Assembly (NCBI RefSeq): GCF_006715785.1
Contig: NZ_VFNX01000001.1
Location: forward strand, 620,001 to 684,000
Origin: Streptomyces puniciscabiei
GTDB lineage: Bacteria > Actinomycetota > Actinomycetes > Streptomycetales > Streptomycetaceae
Reading direction: 5' to 3'
DNA: 64,000 bases
The translations under genes were made by a program, and so were the position numbers. This document shows positions 43,034-53,273 of this stretch, in pieces. Every line of letters begins with the position of its first letter. The stretch's first letter is position 1. Under the pieces are notes generated by a model. That model made no database searches, had not been told where the DNA came from, and worked only from the letters and a program-made list of their open reading frames with translations.

Positions 43034-44821
43034 TCAGACCTTCAGCGGCTTGATGGACGTCGGCGCGTGGCCGGGCTCGGTGGCCAGCTCCTCGAACTCG
43101 GAGATGTCGCTGATGTCCATGGTGCGGCTCATCGAGATGTTGGTGATCCGCTCCAGGATCGCCTCGACGACGACCGGCACCCGGTACTCGGCGGCCAGCT
43201 TCTTCGCCTGCTCGAAGGCCGCGCCCAGCTGGTCCGGCTCGGTGACCCGGATGGCCTTGCAGCCCAGCCCCTCGGCGACCTTGACGTGGTCCACGCCGTA
43301 GACGCCGATCTCGGGCGTGTTGATGTTCTCGAACTCCAGGTTGACCTGGAAGTTGATGTCCAGGCCGATCTGCGCCTGGCGGATCAGGCCCAGGTAGGCG
43401 TTGTTCACCAGCACGTGGACGTAGGGGATCCTGTGCTGGGCGGCGACCGCCAGCTCCTCGATCAGGAACTGGAAGTCGTAGTCGCCGGACAGCGCGACCA
43501 CCGGGGAGTCCGGGTCGGCCTTGGCGACGCCGATCGCGGCCGGGATGGTCCAGCCGAGCGGACCGGCCTGGCCGCAGTTGATCCAGTGCCGCGGCTTGTA
43601 GACGTGCAGCATCTGCGCGCCGGCGATCTGGGAGAGGCCGATGGTGGTGACGTACCGGGTGTCCGGGCCGAAGGCCTTGTTCATCTCCTCGTACACGCGC
43701 TGGGGCTTCATGGGCACGTTGTCGAAGTGCGTACGGCGCAGCAGTGTGGCCTTGCGCTCCTGCGTCGAGGCGACCCAGTCGCTGCGGTCGGGGAGCCTGC
43801 CCTGCGCCTTCAGCTCCTTCGCCACCTCGACGAACAGTTCCAGCGCGGCCTTGGCGTCGGAGACCACACCGTAGTCCGGCGGGAAGATCTTGCCGATCTG
43901 GGTGGGCTCGATGTCGACGTGGACGAACTTGCGGTCGCCCCGGTAGACGTCGAGCTTGTACCCGGTGTGGCGGTTGGCCCAGCGGTTGCCGATGCCGAGG
44001 ACGAAGTCGGACTCCAGGAAGTTGGCGTTGCCGTACCGGTGCGAGGTCTGCACGCCCACCATGCCGGCGTTCAGCTCGTGGTCGTCGGCCAGCACGCCCC
44101 AGCCCATCAGGGTCGGGATGACCGGGGTCTGGGTCAGCTCGGCGAACTCCACCAGCAGGTCGGCGGCGTCGGCGCCGAGGATGCCGCCGCCGGCCACGAT
44201 GACCGGGCGCTGCGACTCCAGAAGAAAGGTGATCGCCTTCTCGATCTGGGCGCGGGTCGCGGCCGGCTTGTAGACGGGCAGCGGCTCGTACGTCTCCGGG
44301 TCGAACTCGATCTCGGTGAGCTGGACGTCGATCGGCAGGTCGATCAGGACCGGCCCGGGACGGCCGGAGCGCATCAGGTGGAAGGCCTGCTGGAAGACGC
44401 CGGGGACCTGCGCGGCCTCCAGGACCGTGACCGCCATCTTGGTGACCGGCTTGGCGATCGAGGCGATGTCGACGGCCTGGAAGTCCTCCTTGTGGATCAC
44501 GCTGGTGGGCGCCTGGCCCGTGATGCACAGGATCGGGATGGAGTCACCGATGGCCGAGTACAGGCCGGTGATCATGTCGGTGCCGGCCGGACCGGACGTG
44601 CCGATGCAGACGCCGATGTTGCCCGGCTTGGTGCGGGTGTACCCCTCGGCCATGTGTGAGGCGCCCTCGACATGGCGGGCGAGGGTGTGGCTGATGCCAC
44701 CCCCCTCTTTCAGCGCCTTGTAGAAGGGGTTGATCGCCGCGCCCGGCACACCGAAGGCGTCGGTGACGCCCTCGCGCTTGAGGATCTCAACTGCCGCGCG
44801 GGCAGCGGTCATACGAGCCAT
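43034..44821 (-). CDS. gcl: Glyoxylate carboligase (tartronate-semialdehyde synthase)
   Basis: The 595-residue ThDP enzyme has an N-terminal PYR domain with Val51 in [15 protein letters not shown]. Gcl is known for Val at this place, where other ThDP enzymes have the activating Glu. A FAD-binding middle domain and a PP domain with the ThDP motif [33 protein letters not shown] follow (shown in parts: GDYDFQF, NNAYLG). It condenses two glyoxylates to tartronate semialdehyde and CO2, feeding Hyi and GlxR. It is transcribed alone toward katA. Confidence 0.95.
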   Translation of the reverse strand: MARMTAARAAVEILKREGVTDAFGVPGAAINPFYKALKEGGGISHTLARHVEGASHMAEGYTRTKPGNIGVCIGTSGPAGTDMITGLYSAIGDSIPILCITGQAPTSVIHKEDFQAVDIASIAKPVTKMAVTVLEAAQVPGVFQQAFHLMRSGRPGPVLIDLPIDVQLTEIEFDPETYEPLPVYKPAATRAQIEKAITFLLESQRPVIVAGGGILGADAADLLVEFAELTQTPVIPTLMGWGVLADDHELNAGMVGVQTSHRYGNANFLESDFVLGIGNRWANRHTGYKLDVYRGDRKFVHVDIEPTQIGKIFPPDYGVVSDAKAALELFVEVAKELKAQGRLPDRSDWVASTQERKATLLRRTHFDNVPMKPQRVYEEMNKAFGPDTRYVTTIGLSQIAGAQMLHVYKPRHWINCGQAGPLGWTIPAAIGVAKADPDSPVVALSGDYDFQFLIEELAVAAQHRIPYVHVLVNNAYLGLIRQAQIGLDINFQVNLEFENINTPEIGVYGVDHVKVAEGLGCKAIRVTEPDQLGAAFEQAKKLAAEYRVPVVVEAILERITNISMSRTMDISDISEFEELATEPGHAPTSIKPLKV

Positions 44822-44910
44822 CGAGTACTCCTGCTTCGGCTTCTCGGATGCGTACTCCCGTCGCGCCCCGCGGTGAGCACAGTCTCCAGGTGGTCACACT
44901 CCGCAATCTT

Positions 44911-44978
44911 TTCCGTATTGCGGAAGTAAACTTCTACTATCTGGAATCAATGTAGAAGCGGGCACCAACTGCCGTCAA
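44911..44978 (-). promoter_or_regulatory. gcl promoter and 15-bp palindromic operator
   Basis: On the minus strand, -35 TTGACG (44978-44973) and -10 TACATT (44954-44949) have an 18-bp spacer. The palindrome at 44925-44911 reads TTCCGCAATACGGAA on the minus strand, identical to the hyi operator, and starts 23 nt after the -10 box. A second partial copy (TCCGCAAT) lies on the plus strand just beyond it at 44900-44907. The leader is about 120 nt long. Confidence 0.83.
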
Positions 44979-45031
44979 GGGAGACCGGAGACAGGTCAAG
45001 CGCCGGACAAGCGGCGTGCGAGAGGAGGACG

Positions 45032-45820
45032 ATGGGAGCCGCTGTCCCGACGCGACGGTTCCGAGGTGACGCCTGGGGGTGGGCCATGCCCAAGAGCGTG
45101 CCGGTGCGCTGCCCGGCCTGCCGGCGCGAGCACGTCTACACCGTGCCGTGGTATCCGTGCGTGTGCGGCGCGCCCACCGCCCCGCGACTGGATCCGGCCG
45201 GCGCACCGGCCGTGGCCGCCCACCGGGCCTGGGACGACGAATGGATCTCCGTGCCGTGCACCGCCTGCGGGCGCCGGTGCCAGTGGCCGCACCCGGAACT
45301 GGGCTGCCCCTGCGGCACGGTCCTGCGCATCCCGGTGGCGGTGACACCTCCGGCGGACAGCGGTCTCTCACCGGCGCCGGGCGAGCCCGATACCCCCGCC
45401 CACCGCCCCGCCTTCCAGCCGCGCGCCATCCGCACCGCCCGTGACGCCGTCACCGTCGCCGCGCTGTATCTGCGCTGGCTCGGCTACCGGGACATCCGCC
45501 GCGCCGACCAGCGGCCCCCGAACGGCATCGGCCTCGCCGCGCACGGGCTCCTCGCCCAGGTGGACCCGACCGTGCGCCCGGCGGCGCCGCGGGACGTGGA
45601 GTGCCTGTGGCTGACCGCGATGACGGAGTCCGCGGGCTGCGTGTACTTCTCCCTCGCGGGTTACCGGGACGACGCCCGGGCCCGGGCGGACACCCTCGGC
45701 GTCCCCCTCTTCGTCCTGGACCTCGCGGGCGTCCCGCAGCCGGTGAACGACCACGCCGACGCGCTGAACACCGAGGGCGCGCCGGAACCCGGACCCCGGC
45801 GGCGGGACCGGCGCAGCTGA
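45032..45820 (+). CDS. Zinc-ribbon protein with a C-terminal restriction-endonuclease-like domain (uncertain)
   Basis: ATG at 45032 after GAGGAGG; an internal ATG at 45086 (MPKSVPVRCPAC) is an alternative. The 262-residue protein has four Cys pairs in its first half (CPAC, CVCG, CTAC, CPCG), likely two zinc ribbons. The C-terminal half has AVTVAALYLRWLGYRDI, GIGLAAHGLLAQVD, ESAGCVYFSLAGY and ADTLGVPLFVLDL, an order like the Mrr/PD-(D/E)xK-type fold, though the catalytic Lys pair is not convincing. It may bind nucleic acid. It is divergent from gcl. Confidence 0.6.
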   Translation: MGAAVPTRRFRGDAWGWAMPKSVPVRCPACRREHVYTVPWYPCVCGAPTAPRLDPAGAPAVAAHRAWDDEWISVPCTACGRRCQWPHPELGCPCGTVLRIPVAVTPPADSGLSPAPGEPDTPAHRPAFQPRAIRTARDAVTVAALYLRWLGYRDIRRADQRPPNGIGLAAHGLLAQVDPTVRPAAPRDVECLWLTAMTESAGCVYFSLAGYRDDARARADTLGVPLFVLDLAGVPQPVNDHADALNTEGAPEPGPRRRDRRS

Positions 45821-45846
45821 GCCCCGGGGTCGATGCGCCGCTGTTC

Positions 45847-45921
45847 GACGGGTCCCGGCCGAGTGCGCCGCCGACAGTGCGCTCTCCGGGACCCGTCCCC
45901 GAGCATGTATCGGATGCTCGG
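45847..45921. terminator. Two convergent terminator hairpins
   Basis: GACGGGTCCCGG (45847-45858) pairs with 45886-45897 around 27 nt. A second hairpin, CCGAGCAT and ATGCTCGG (45899-45921), has a 7-nt loop. They lie between the convergent zinc-ribbon and acyl-CoA synthetase genes. Confidence 0.75.
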
Positions 45922-45932
45922 TTCCGGCCGTC

Positions 45933-47549
45933 TCACACCTGGTACTTCTCCCGCAGTTCGACCTTGCGCACCTTTCCGGACACCGTCATCGGGAACGAGT
46001 CGAGGATCTGCAGCCGGCTGGGGATCTTGTAGTGGGCGAGCCGGCCCTGGCAGAAGGCGCGGAGTTCCTCCAGGGTGAGCGGGTCGGCCGCGTCGTGCGG
46101 GATGACGCAGGCCAGGACCTCCTCGCCGTACGTCTCGTGCGGCACCCCGACGACCTGGACGTCCCTGATCTTCGGGTGGGCGTGGAGGAACTCCTCGATC
46201 TCGCGCGGGTAGATGTTCTCGCCGCCCCGGATGATCATGTCCTTGATCCGGCCGACGATCTCGACGTACCCGTCCTCGCGCATCACCGCCAGGTCCCCGG
46301 TGTGCATCCAGCGGCCCGCGTCGACGGCGTCGGCGGTCTTCTCGGGCTCGTTCCAGTAGCCGAGCATCACGCTGTAGCCGCGGGTGCACAACTCTCCCGC
46401 CGTCCCGCGCGGTTGAGTGACTCCGGTGGCCGGGTCGACGACCTTGACCTCCAGGTGCGGCAGCACACGTCCGACGGTGCCCGTGCGGTGCTCCAGGTCG
46501 TCGTCGCGGCGGGTCTGCAGCGACACCGGGGAGGTCTCGGTCATGCCGTAGCAGATGGACACCTCCGCCATGTGCATCTCGGCGACGACCCGCTTCATCA
46601 CCTCCACCGGGCACGGCGAGCCCGCCATGATGCCCGTGCGCAGGGTGGAGAGGTCGTACGTGGCGAAGTCGGGGAGGTTCAGCTCGGCGATGAACATGGT
46701 CGGGACGCCGTAGAGGGATGTGCAGCGCTCCTGCTGCACCGCCTCCAGGGTGGCCTGCGGGTCGAAGGAGGGGGCCGGGATGACCATGCAGGCGCCGTGC
46801 GAGGTGGCGGCCAGGTTGCCCATGACCATGCCGAAGCAGTGGTAGAAGGGCACGGGGATGCAGATCCGGTCCTGCTCGGTGTAGGCGATCAACTCCCCCA
46901 CGAAGTAACCGTTGTTGAGGATGTTGTGGTGGGACAGGGTGGCGCCTTTCGGGAAACCGGTGGTCCCCGAGGTGTACTGGATGTTGATGGGGTCGTCGCA
47001 GGACAGTTCCTCGTACGGCGCGTCACCGGCGCCCCGCCCGAGCAGTGCCTCCCAGCTCGGGTCGCCGATGTACACGACCTCGCGCAGCGCCGGGCACCTG
47101 CCGCGCACCTCCTCGACCATCGCCCGGTAGTCGCTGCTCTTGTGGCTCAGCGAGGCGAACAGCAGGGAGATCCCTGCTTGGTTGAGAACGTACTCGACCT
47201 CGTGCGTGCGGTAGGCCGGGTTGATGTTCACCATGATCGCGCCGATGCGGGCGGTGGCGTACTGGACCAGGACCCACTCCGGGCAGTTGACCGCCCAGAT
47301 GCCCACCCGGTCGCCCTTGACGACTCCGCTCGCGACCAGCGCCTGGGCCAGCTCCTCGACGGCCGCGCCGAATTCCGCGTACGTCCAGCGCCGCCCCGAC
47401 GGCACGTCGACCAGCGCCTCACGGTCCGGCCAGGCGGCCACGGCCCGGTCCAGGTTGGCGCCGATGGTGTCGCCGAGCAGGGCGGTGGAACCGGTTCCGT
47501 GGGTGTACGACAGCGAGGTCCCCTGCGGGTACGGCAGCGGTGCGGTCAC
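45933..47549 (-). CDS. Fatty-acyl-CoA synthetase (AMP-binding family)
   Basis: The 538-residue ANL-superfamily protein has the P-loop [16 protein letters not shown], the A5 motif YGMTETSP, the hinge [16 protein letters not shown] and the C-terminal catalytic Lys in TVSGKVRK. These activate a carboxylic acid through an acyl-adenylate to its CoA thioester. The sequence fits the FadD-like medium/long-chain group. Its start overlaps the end of the next synthetase gene (ATGA), so the pair is translationally coupled. Confidence 0.9.
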   Translation of the reverse strand: MTAPLPYPQGTSLSYTHGTGSTALLGDTIGANLDRAVAAWPDREALVDVPSGRRWTYAEFGAAVEELAQALVASGVVKGDRVGIWAVNCPEWVLVQYATARIGAIMVNINPAYRTHEVEYVLNQAGISLLFASLSHKSSDYRAMVEEVRGRCPALREVVYIGDPSWEALLGRGAGDAPYEELSCDDPINIQYTSGTTGFPKGATLSHHNILNNGYFVGELIAYTEQDRICIPVPFYHCFGMVMGNLAATSHGACMVIPAPSFDPQATLEAVQQERCTSLYGVPTMFIAELNLPDFATYDLSTLRTGIMAGSPCPVEVMKRVVAEMHMAEVSICYGMTETSPVSLQTRRDDDLEHRTGTVGRVLPHLEVKVVDPATGVTQPRGTAGELCTRGYSVMLGYWNEPEKTADAVDAGRWMHTGDLAVMREDGYVEIVGRIKDMIIRGGENIYPREIEEFLHAHPKIRDVQVVGVPHETYGEEVLACVIPHDAADPLTLEELRAFCQGRLAHYKIPSRLQILDSFPMTVSGKVRKVELREKYQV

Positions 47550-49219
47550 CGGAAGTCCTCCTCGCGGTACTCGTTCGCGGAGCCGGCGGCCGTCGCCTCG
47601 CGCAGCTCGATCCGGCGGATCTTGCCGGAGACGGTCTTGGGCAGCGCGCCGAACTCCAGCCGGCGGACGCGCTTGTAGGGGGCGAGCACCTGACGGGAGT
47701 GCTCGAAGATGACCTTCGCGGTGTCCGGTCCGGGCTCGAACCCCTCGGCGAGCACGACGTACGCCTTCGGCACGGCGAGCCGCAGCTCGTCCGGCGCGGG
47801 CACCACGGCGGCCTCGGCCACCGCCTCGTGCTCCAAAAGGGCACTTTCCAGCTCAAATGGGGAAATCTTATAGTCACTCGCCTTGAATACGTCGTCCGCC
47901 CGGCCCACGTACGTCAGGTATCCCTCCGCGTCGCGGGAGGCGATGTCCCCGGTGCGGTAGTAGCCGCCCGCCATGGCCTCGGCCGTGCGGTCCGGGTCGC
48001 CGTGGTAGCCGGTCATCAGGCCGACCGGGCGCTCGGACAGGTCGAGGGCGATCTCGCCCTCGGCTGCGCCGGGCGCGCCGGAGACCGGGTCGAGGAGCTC
48101 GACGCGGTAACCGGGGCTCGGGCGGCCCATGGAGCCGGTCTTCAGCGGCTGGCCGGGGCTGTTGGAGACCTGTACGGCGGTCTCGGTCTGCCCGAAGCCG
48201 TCCCGGATGGTGACGCCCCAGGCCCGCCGGACCTGCTCGATGACCTCGGGGTTGAGCGGCTCACCGGCGGCCACCACCTCGCGCGGCGGGGTGGCGAGGA
48301 GGCCCAGGTCGGCCTGGATGAGCATGCGCCACACGGTCGGCGGGGCGCAGAAGGTGGTGACGCCCGCCCGGTCCATCTCGGCCATCAGCCGGGCCGCGTC
48401 GAAGCGGGTGTAGTTGAAGAGGAAGACGGTCGCCTCGGCGTTCCACGGCGCGAAGAGATTGGACCAGGCGTGCTTGGCCCAGCCCGGCGAGGAGATGTTC
48501 AGGTGCACGTCCCCGGGTTTCAGGCCGATCCAGTACATGGTGGCCAGATGCCCGATGGGGTACGAGGTGTGGGTGTGCTCGACCAGCTTGGGGCGGGCGG
48601 TCGTGCCGGAGGTGAAGTAGAGCATCAGCGGGTCGTCGGCCAGGGTGGGGCCGTCGGGCAGGAACTCGGCGGGTGCGGTGTACGCGTCCTCGTACGGCTC
48701 CCAGCCCTCCTCGGGCAGGCCGCCGACCGCGATCCGCGTGTAATCGCCGGGCACGTCGGCGAACTTCGCGGTGTCCTCGGCCCGTACGATCACGTGCCTC
48801 ACCCGGCCCCGGTCCACCCGGTCGCGCAGATCGGCCGGCCCGAGCAGCGGGGTGGCCGGGATGACCACCGCGCGCAGTTTCATCGCCGCCAGCGCGGTCT
48901 CCCACAGCTCGGTCTGGTTGCCGAGCATGACCAGGATCCGGTCCTCGGCGGCGACGCCCCGCGCCCGCAGCTGGTTCGCGACCCGGTTCGACCGCTCGGA
49001 CAGCTCGGCGAACGACAGGCGCCTCTCGCCGCCGTCCTCCTCGACGATGTGCAGCGCGGTCCTGTCGTTGCCGGCGGCGATCACGTCGAACCAGTCCAGC
49101 GCCCAGTTGAACTGCGCGGGCCGGGGCCAGGCGAAGCCGTCGTAGGCGGCGGCATAGTCCGCTCGGTGCGCCAGCAGAAAGTCCCGGGCCTCGCGGAACG
49201 ACTCGGTCGCCGTCGTCAT
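47546..49219 (-). CDS. Acyl-CoA synthetase of the benzoate/medium-chain group
   Basis: Start at the ATG giving [14 protein letters not shown], with GAGGAGG upstream. The 557-residue ANL protein has [17 protein letters not shown], the A5 motif DGFGQTET, hinge [16 protein letters not shown] and the C-terminal Lys in KTVSGKIRR. The N-terminal [15 protein letters not shown] is typical of the MACS/benzoate-CoA ligase group. It probably activates a medium-chain or aromatic acid. It is the first gene of the pair and is divergent from the GAF-LuxR regulator, a likely controller. Confidence 0.88.
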   Translation of the reverse strand: MTTATESFREARDFLLAHRADYAAAYDGFAWPRPAQFNWALDWFDVIAAGNDRTALHIVEEDGGERRLSFAELSERSNRVANQLRARGVAAEDRILVMLGNQTELWETALAAMKLRAVVIPATPLLGPADLRDRVDRGRVRHVIVRAEDTAKFADVPGDYTRIAVGGLPEEGWEPYEDAYTAPAEFLPDGPTLADDPLMLYFTSGTTARPKLVEHTHTSYPIGHLATMYWIGLKPGDVHLNISSPGWAKHAWSNLFAPWNAEATVFLFNYTRFDAARLMAEMDRAGVTTFCAPPTVWRMLIQADLGLLATPPREVVAAGEPLNPEVIEQVRRAWGVTIRDGFGQTETAVQVSNSPGQPLKTGSMGRPSPGYRVELLDPVSGAPGAAEGEIALDLSERPVGLMTGYHGDPDRTAEAMAGGYYRTGDIASRDAEGYLTYVGRADDVFKASDYKISPFELESALLEHEAVAEAAVVPAPDELRLAVPKAYVVLAEGFEPGPDTAKVIFEHSRQVLAPYKRVRRLEFGALPKTVSGKIRRIELREATAAGSANEYREEDFR

Positions 49220-49333
49220 CTGGTTCCTCCTCATCACCGGACCATTGCCGGGCGGCTCTCTGGCATCGTCTAATCCGTGATGCAGGTCTCACCACCCCCG
49301 AACGGGGGTGGGGGCGGCAGAAGGGGCGGACAC

Positions 49334-50164
49334 GTGACGGCAGACCCGGCGGGCACGGTGGAGATCGGCGGCGCACTGGCCCGGCTGCGGTGTGCCACGG
49401 GGCTTCCGGTGGCCTTCGGCGGGCTGGTCGAGTCCGGCCGGCCGCAGATCCGGATCAGCGAGCTGAGCGGCACCACCACGGCCGCCCTGCGCTCGCTCGC
49501 GGTGACCTCCGGCAACGGGCTGGGCGGCAAGGCGGTGGCACTGGCCCGCCCGTGCGCGGTGACGGACTACCCCAGCTCCCGGCAGATCAGCCACGAGTAC
49601 GACGTGCCGGTGGCCGCGGAGGGCATCCGCTCGGTCGTCGCGGTCCCGGTGGTGGTACGGCGCCGGGTGCGCGGCGTGCTGTACGGCGCGCTGCGCTCGG
49701 CCCAGCCGCTCGGCGACCGCACGCTGGGCGCGGCCATGGCCGTCGCCCGGGACGTGGAGCAGGCGCTGGTGGTGCGCGACGAGGCGCGGGGACTGCTGGC
49801 GGCGGCCCGCCCGGAGCCCGCCGGCGGCGACCAGGGTGCCGCCTGGGAACAGGTGCGTGAGGCGCATGCGGCGCTGCGCGCCCTCGCCCCCCGGATCGGC
49901 GACCCGGAACTGCGGGCCGAACTGCTCGCGGCCTGCGGACTGCTGACGGCGCCGCCACGGTCCGGCGGCGTGACCCTGGCGCCGCGGGAGCTGGACGTGC
50001 TGTCCTGGGTGGCGGCGGGGGCGACCAACGCGGCCGTGGCCGAGCGGCTGGGGCTGCGCGCGGAGACGGTGAAGGGCTATCTGCGTTCGGCGATGCGGAA
50101 GCTGGGCGCGCACACCCGGGGGGAGGCGGTGACCGCGGCGCGCAGGGCGGGACTGCTGCCGTGA
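49334..50164 (+). CDS. GAF-domain LuxR-type transcriptional regulator
   Basis: I chose the GTG at 49334 with AAGGGGCGGA upstream; a GTG/ATG pair at 49277-49282 is an alternative without RBS. The 276-residue protein has a GAF-like sensor part (about 10-150, CATGLPVAFGGLVESG and VVAVPVVVRRRVRGVLYGALR) and a C-terminal LuxR HTH (about 210-275, LAPRELDVLSWVAAGATNAAVAERLGLRAETVKGYL in the usual order). It is divergent from the acyl-CoA synthetase operon and may regulate it in response to a small ligand. Confidence 0.83.
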   Translation: MTADPAGTVEIGGALARLRCATGLPVAFGGLVESGRPQIRISELSGTTTAALRSLAVTSGNGLGGKAVALARPCAVTDYPSSRQISHEYDVPVAAEGIRSVVAVPVVVRRRVRGVLYGALRSAQPLGDRTLGAAMAVARDVEQALVVRDEARGLLAAARPEPAGGDQGAAWEQVREAHAALRALAPRIGDPELRAELLAACGLLTAPPRSGGVTLAPRELDVLSWVAAGATNAAVAERLGLRAETVKGYLRSAMRKLGAHTRGEAVTAARRAGLLP

Positions 50165-50204
50165 CGGCGGTCAGTTGGGAAACCTACCCATTCAAGCGGC
50201 GACG

Positions 50205-50290
50205 CCTTGAATTTCCTTATGCTTGACCATTTGTTATTTCCCTCACCACGGCTTCCGTCCGAATTTGAAGGATCGTTGCCTAGAATTTGG
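50205..50290. promoter_or_regulatory. AT-rich promoter region before the LAL regulator
   Basis: About 85 bp that are markedly more AT-rich than the surroundings, with TTATGCTTGACC, TTTGTTATTTCC and a -10-like TAGAAT at 50281-50286. No -35 at a proper distance from the TAGAAT is clear. Low GC here suggests a regulated or recently acquired promoter. Confidence 0.45.
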
Positions 50291-50314
50291 CCCGGACACG
50301 ACACGAGGGGAGCG

Positions 50315-53134
50315 GTGACCGTGCGACGGGACTTCCAGGAGCCTGCCAGGTGCCGCCCCGACCTGGTCATCGGCCGCGAGGACCTGCTCGCCGGCGCCCG
50401 TGACCAACTCGCCTCGGGCGGCAGTGTGCTGCTCCACGGTCCCGCCGGAATAGGGAAATCCACCGTCCTGCGGGCATTGGCCGAGGAATACGGCGCCACC
50501 GCCCGCACCGTCCTGCGCTGCTCCGCCACCGAGTCCGAATCCCATCTTCCCTTCCTGGCCCTCGCCGACCTCTTCGGCCTGGTCCTCGACGAGGTCTCCC
50601 CCCGGCTGCCCCTCGCCCAGCGCACCGCCCTGGAGTCGGCGCTCACCGGCCGCGGCGAGTCCAGCCTCCAGCGCGACGGACTCGCCCTGCGCCTCGCGGT
50701 GCTCTCCGCGCTGCGCGCCCTGGCCACGCACGGCGGCGTCCTCGTCGTCGCCGACGACCTGCAGTGGCTCGACCCGGCCAGCGCCGAACTGCTCGGCTTC
50801 GCCGCCCGCCGCCTGGAGGGCACCCCGGTGCAACTGCTGTGCGCGGTACGCACCGAGGGCCAGGAGAGCCAGGAGTACGACCGGCACCTGCGCTCCTGCC
50901 CGCCGGGCACCCTCGCGGTCCGGCTGGGCCCGCTCTCCCGCGCCCAGGTCGCCCAGCTGCTCGACCACCGCGGCCACGCCGGCCTGCCCCGCTCCACCGT
51001 CCGCGAGATCCACCGCACGTCCGGCGGCAATCCGCTGTTCGCCCTGGAACTCGGCCGCGCCCTCGCCGACAGCCCCACCCCGCCGCGGCCGGGCGAGCCG
51101 CTGCCGGTGCCGACCAGCCTGCGCGCCCTGGTGCTGAGCCGCCTGGACATGCTGTCGGTCGAGGCCCGCCGCACCCTGCTGGTGGCCAGCGCCGGCGCCC
51201 GCCCCACCCCGGCGCTGCTGCGCGCGGCCGGCCGGACCAACGCCGAGGCCGAGTGCGCCCAGGCCGCCGAACTCGGGCTGCTGGCCACCGGACCCGACGT
51301 CCCCGCCGTACGGTTCGCGCACCCGCTGATATCCGCCGCGCTGTACGCGGAGGCGCCCGCGCACGAACGGCGCGCCGCGCACGCGGCCCTGTCCACGGCC
51401 GCCTCCGACCCGATCGAACGGGCCCGGCACCTGGCCCTGGCCACCACCGGCACCGACCCGGACGTCGCCGCCCGGCTCGCCGAGGCCGCCGCCCTCGCCC
51501 GGGACCGCGGCGCCCCCTCGGTCGCCGCCCACCTGGGGCTGCTCGCCGCCCGGCACACCCCCGCCGACGGTGTGCCGAGCCAGGAGGAGCGCCGGCTGCA
51601 GGCCGCCGAGGACGCGATCACCGCGGGCGAGATCGACCTGGCCCGGGACATCGCCCGCGAGGTGCTGTCCCGGGCGAGCGTGCCCGCCGACCGGGTGCGG
51701 GCCTGGATCATCGTCATCGACAGCGCCGGCCACACCATGGCCGAGGTCGACGCCGTCTTCCCGCAGGCCCTCGCCGACGCCGGCGACGATCCCCGGCTGC
51801 TGGGCCTGGTGCACTACCAGCTGGCCTGGCGGGCGCTGATCGTCGAGGGCGACTTCACCGAGGCCCGCGAGGCCGCCGCGCACGCCGCCGAGCTCGCCGC
51901 GCAGGGCAAGGACCGGCGCACCGAGCTGCTCTCCCTCGCCTTCCAGGCGCAGACCGAGACGTTGATGGGCCACCCGGAGGCGCCCCGGACCATCCAGCGC
52001 GCCCTGAAGGAGCCTCAGGACCCCCGGGTGGCCTGCCATCACAACGGGGCGAGCAGCGCCCGGTTCCGCTGGCTGGTCATGGGCGACCAGCTGGCCGAGG
52101 CCCGGGCGACCGTCACCGCGCTGCTGCGCGAGGTGCGCCGGCGCGGCTCGGTGGAGAGCGAGGTGCACTTCCTGCGCGGCCTCGCCGAGACCGAGCTGCG
52201 CACCGGGCACTGCGGGCGCGCCCTGGAACTGGCCCGGGAGAGCCTGCGCCTGGCCCGGGACTCCGGGATCGGCGAGACCGCCTCGGCGATGCTCACCTCA
52301 CTCGCCGAGGCCTCCGGCGGGGACGTGGACCGGGCCCTCGCGCTCGCCCGGGAGGCGGTGGAGCACGCCGAGGAGGACGGCGACCAGATGTACCTCTCCC
52401 GGGCCCTGGGCGCGCTCGGGTACGCCCAGCTGGTGGCCGGGGACCCGGCGGGCACCGTGCGTTCCCTGCGCCGGGTGCGGACGCTGGAGCTCGGGCTCGG
52501 GATCACCGACCCCGCCCGCGGCCGCTGGCAGGGCGATCTCGCCGAGGCGCTGGTCCGGATCGGTGAACCGGCCGAGGCGCAGGACGTCATCGACGCGAGC
52601 CGCGAGCACGCCCTCAGGCTCGGCCGGGAGAGCGTCCTCGCCGTCCTCGACCGCTCCGAGGCCCTGGTGCGGGCCGCGCGGGGCGAGCTGGACGCCGCGC
52701 TCGCCCAGCTGACGTCCGCTCAGGACCGGCTCGGGAAGCTCGGCTACGGGCTGGAGGAGGCCCGGGCCGCGTTCGCGCTCGCCCGGCTGCGCGGCACCGG
52801 CCCCGGATCCGCGGCGTACGACGAGGCCACCCGGATGTTCCGCCGCTGCCGGGCGCTGCCCTGGCTGCGCCAGGTGGACGAATCCCTCACCGCCCCCGAG
52901 CCCGCGCCCGCGCTCGCCGCGCCGGAGGCCCTGGACGCGCTGGAGGGGCTGGCCGCGATGGAGCGTCAGGTCGCCGCGCTGGTCATGGAGGGCGCCACCA
53001 ACCGGGAGATCGCCGCCCGGCTGTTCATCAGCGTCAAGACGGTGGAGGCGACCCTGACCCGGGTCTACCGCAAGCTGGGGATCCGCTCGCGGGTGGACAT
53101 CGTCCGATTGGCGGCGGCTCGCCGCGCGAACTGA
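50315..53134 (+). CDS. Large LuxR-family (LAL) ATP-binding transcriptional regulator
   Basis: GTG at 50315 (or 50321) after GAGGGG. The 939-residue protein has an N-terminal AAA/STAND module with Walker A GPAGIGKST (42-50) and Walker B VLVVADDLQWLD. A long helical TPR-like middle (about 380-850) and a C-terminal LuxR HTH (about 870-935, AAMERQVAALVMEGATNREIAARLF, SVKTVEATL) follow. LAL regulators (MalT-like) often activate secondary-metabolite or exoenzyme genes in Streptomyces. It is followed by the trypsin-like protease gene, a possible target. Confidence 0.9.
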   Translation: MTVRRDFQEPARCRPDLVIGREDLLAGARDQLASGGSVLLHGPAGIGKSTVLRALAEEYGATARTVLRCSATESESHLPFLALADLFGLVLDEVSPRLPLAQRTALESALTGRGESSLQRDGLALRLAVLSALRALATHGGVLVVADDLQWLDPASAELLGFAARRLEGTPVQLLCAVRTEGQESQEYDRHLRSCPPGTLAVRLGPLSRAQVAQLLDHRGHAGLPRSTVREIHRTSGGNPLFALELGRALADSPTPPRPGEPLPVPTSLRALVLSRLDMLSVEARRTLLVASAGARPTPALLRAAGRTNAEAECAQAAELGLLATGPDVPAVRFAHPLISAALYAEAPAHERRAAHAALSTAASDPIERARHLALATTGTDPDVAARLAEAAALARDRGAPSVAAHLGLLAARHTPADGVPSQEERRLQAAEDAITAGEIDLARDIAREVLSRASVPADRVRAWIIVIDSAGHTMAEVDAVFPQALADAGDDPRLLGLVHYQLAWRALIVEGDFTEAREAAAHAAELAAQGKDRRTELLSLAFQAQTETLMGHPEAPRTIQRALKEPQDPRVACHHNGASSARFRWLVMGDQLAEARATVTALLREVRRRGSVESEVHFLRGLAETELRTGHCGRALELARESLRLARDSGIGETASAMLTSLAEASGGDVDRALALAREAVEHAEEDGDQMYLSRALGALGYAQLVAGDPAGTVRSLRRVRTLELGLGITDPARGRWQGDLAEALVRIGEPAEAQDVIDASREHALRLGRESVLAVLDRSEALVRAARGELDAALAQLTSAQDRLGKLGYGLEEARAAFALARLRGTGPGSAAYDEATRMFRRCRALPWLRQVDESLTAPEPAPALAAPEALDALEGLAAMERQVAALVMEGATNREIAARLFISVKTVEATLTRVYRKLGIRSRVDIVRLAAARRAN

Positions 53135-53169
53135 GCGCCGCGCTTGTTAACTGAACCGGACCGAGGGTT

Positions 53170-53232
53170 TTCCCTCACCCAACCCCCTAGGGGGTTCCCT
53201 CATTGGGAGCCGAGGGTTCCGGGTCCTAGCGT
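53170..53232 (+). promoter_or_regulatory. Promoter of the trypsin-like protease with a 16-bp palindrome
   Basis: The palindrome AACCCCCTAGGGGGTT (53181-53196) is flanked on both sides by TTCCCTC (53170 and 53195). The promoter is -35 TTGGGA (53203-53208), 18-bp spacer and -10 TAGCGT (53227-53232). CCGAGGGTT occurs both upstream (53161) and inside the spacer (53210). The arrangement suggests an activator site directly upstream of the -35. Confidence 0.65.
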
Positions 53233-53273
53233 AAAGGGCGTGCCGCTCGCCCGGGCACACGGGGTCGGTCCCT

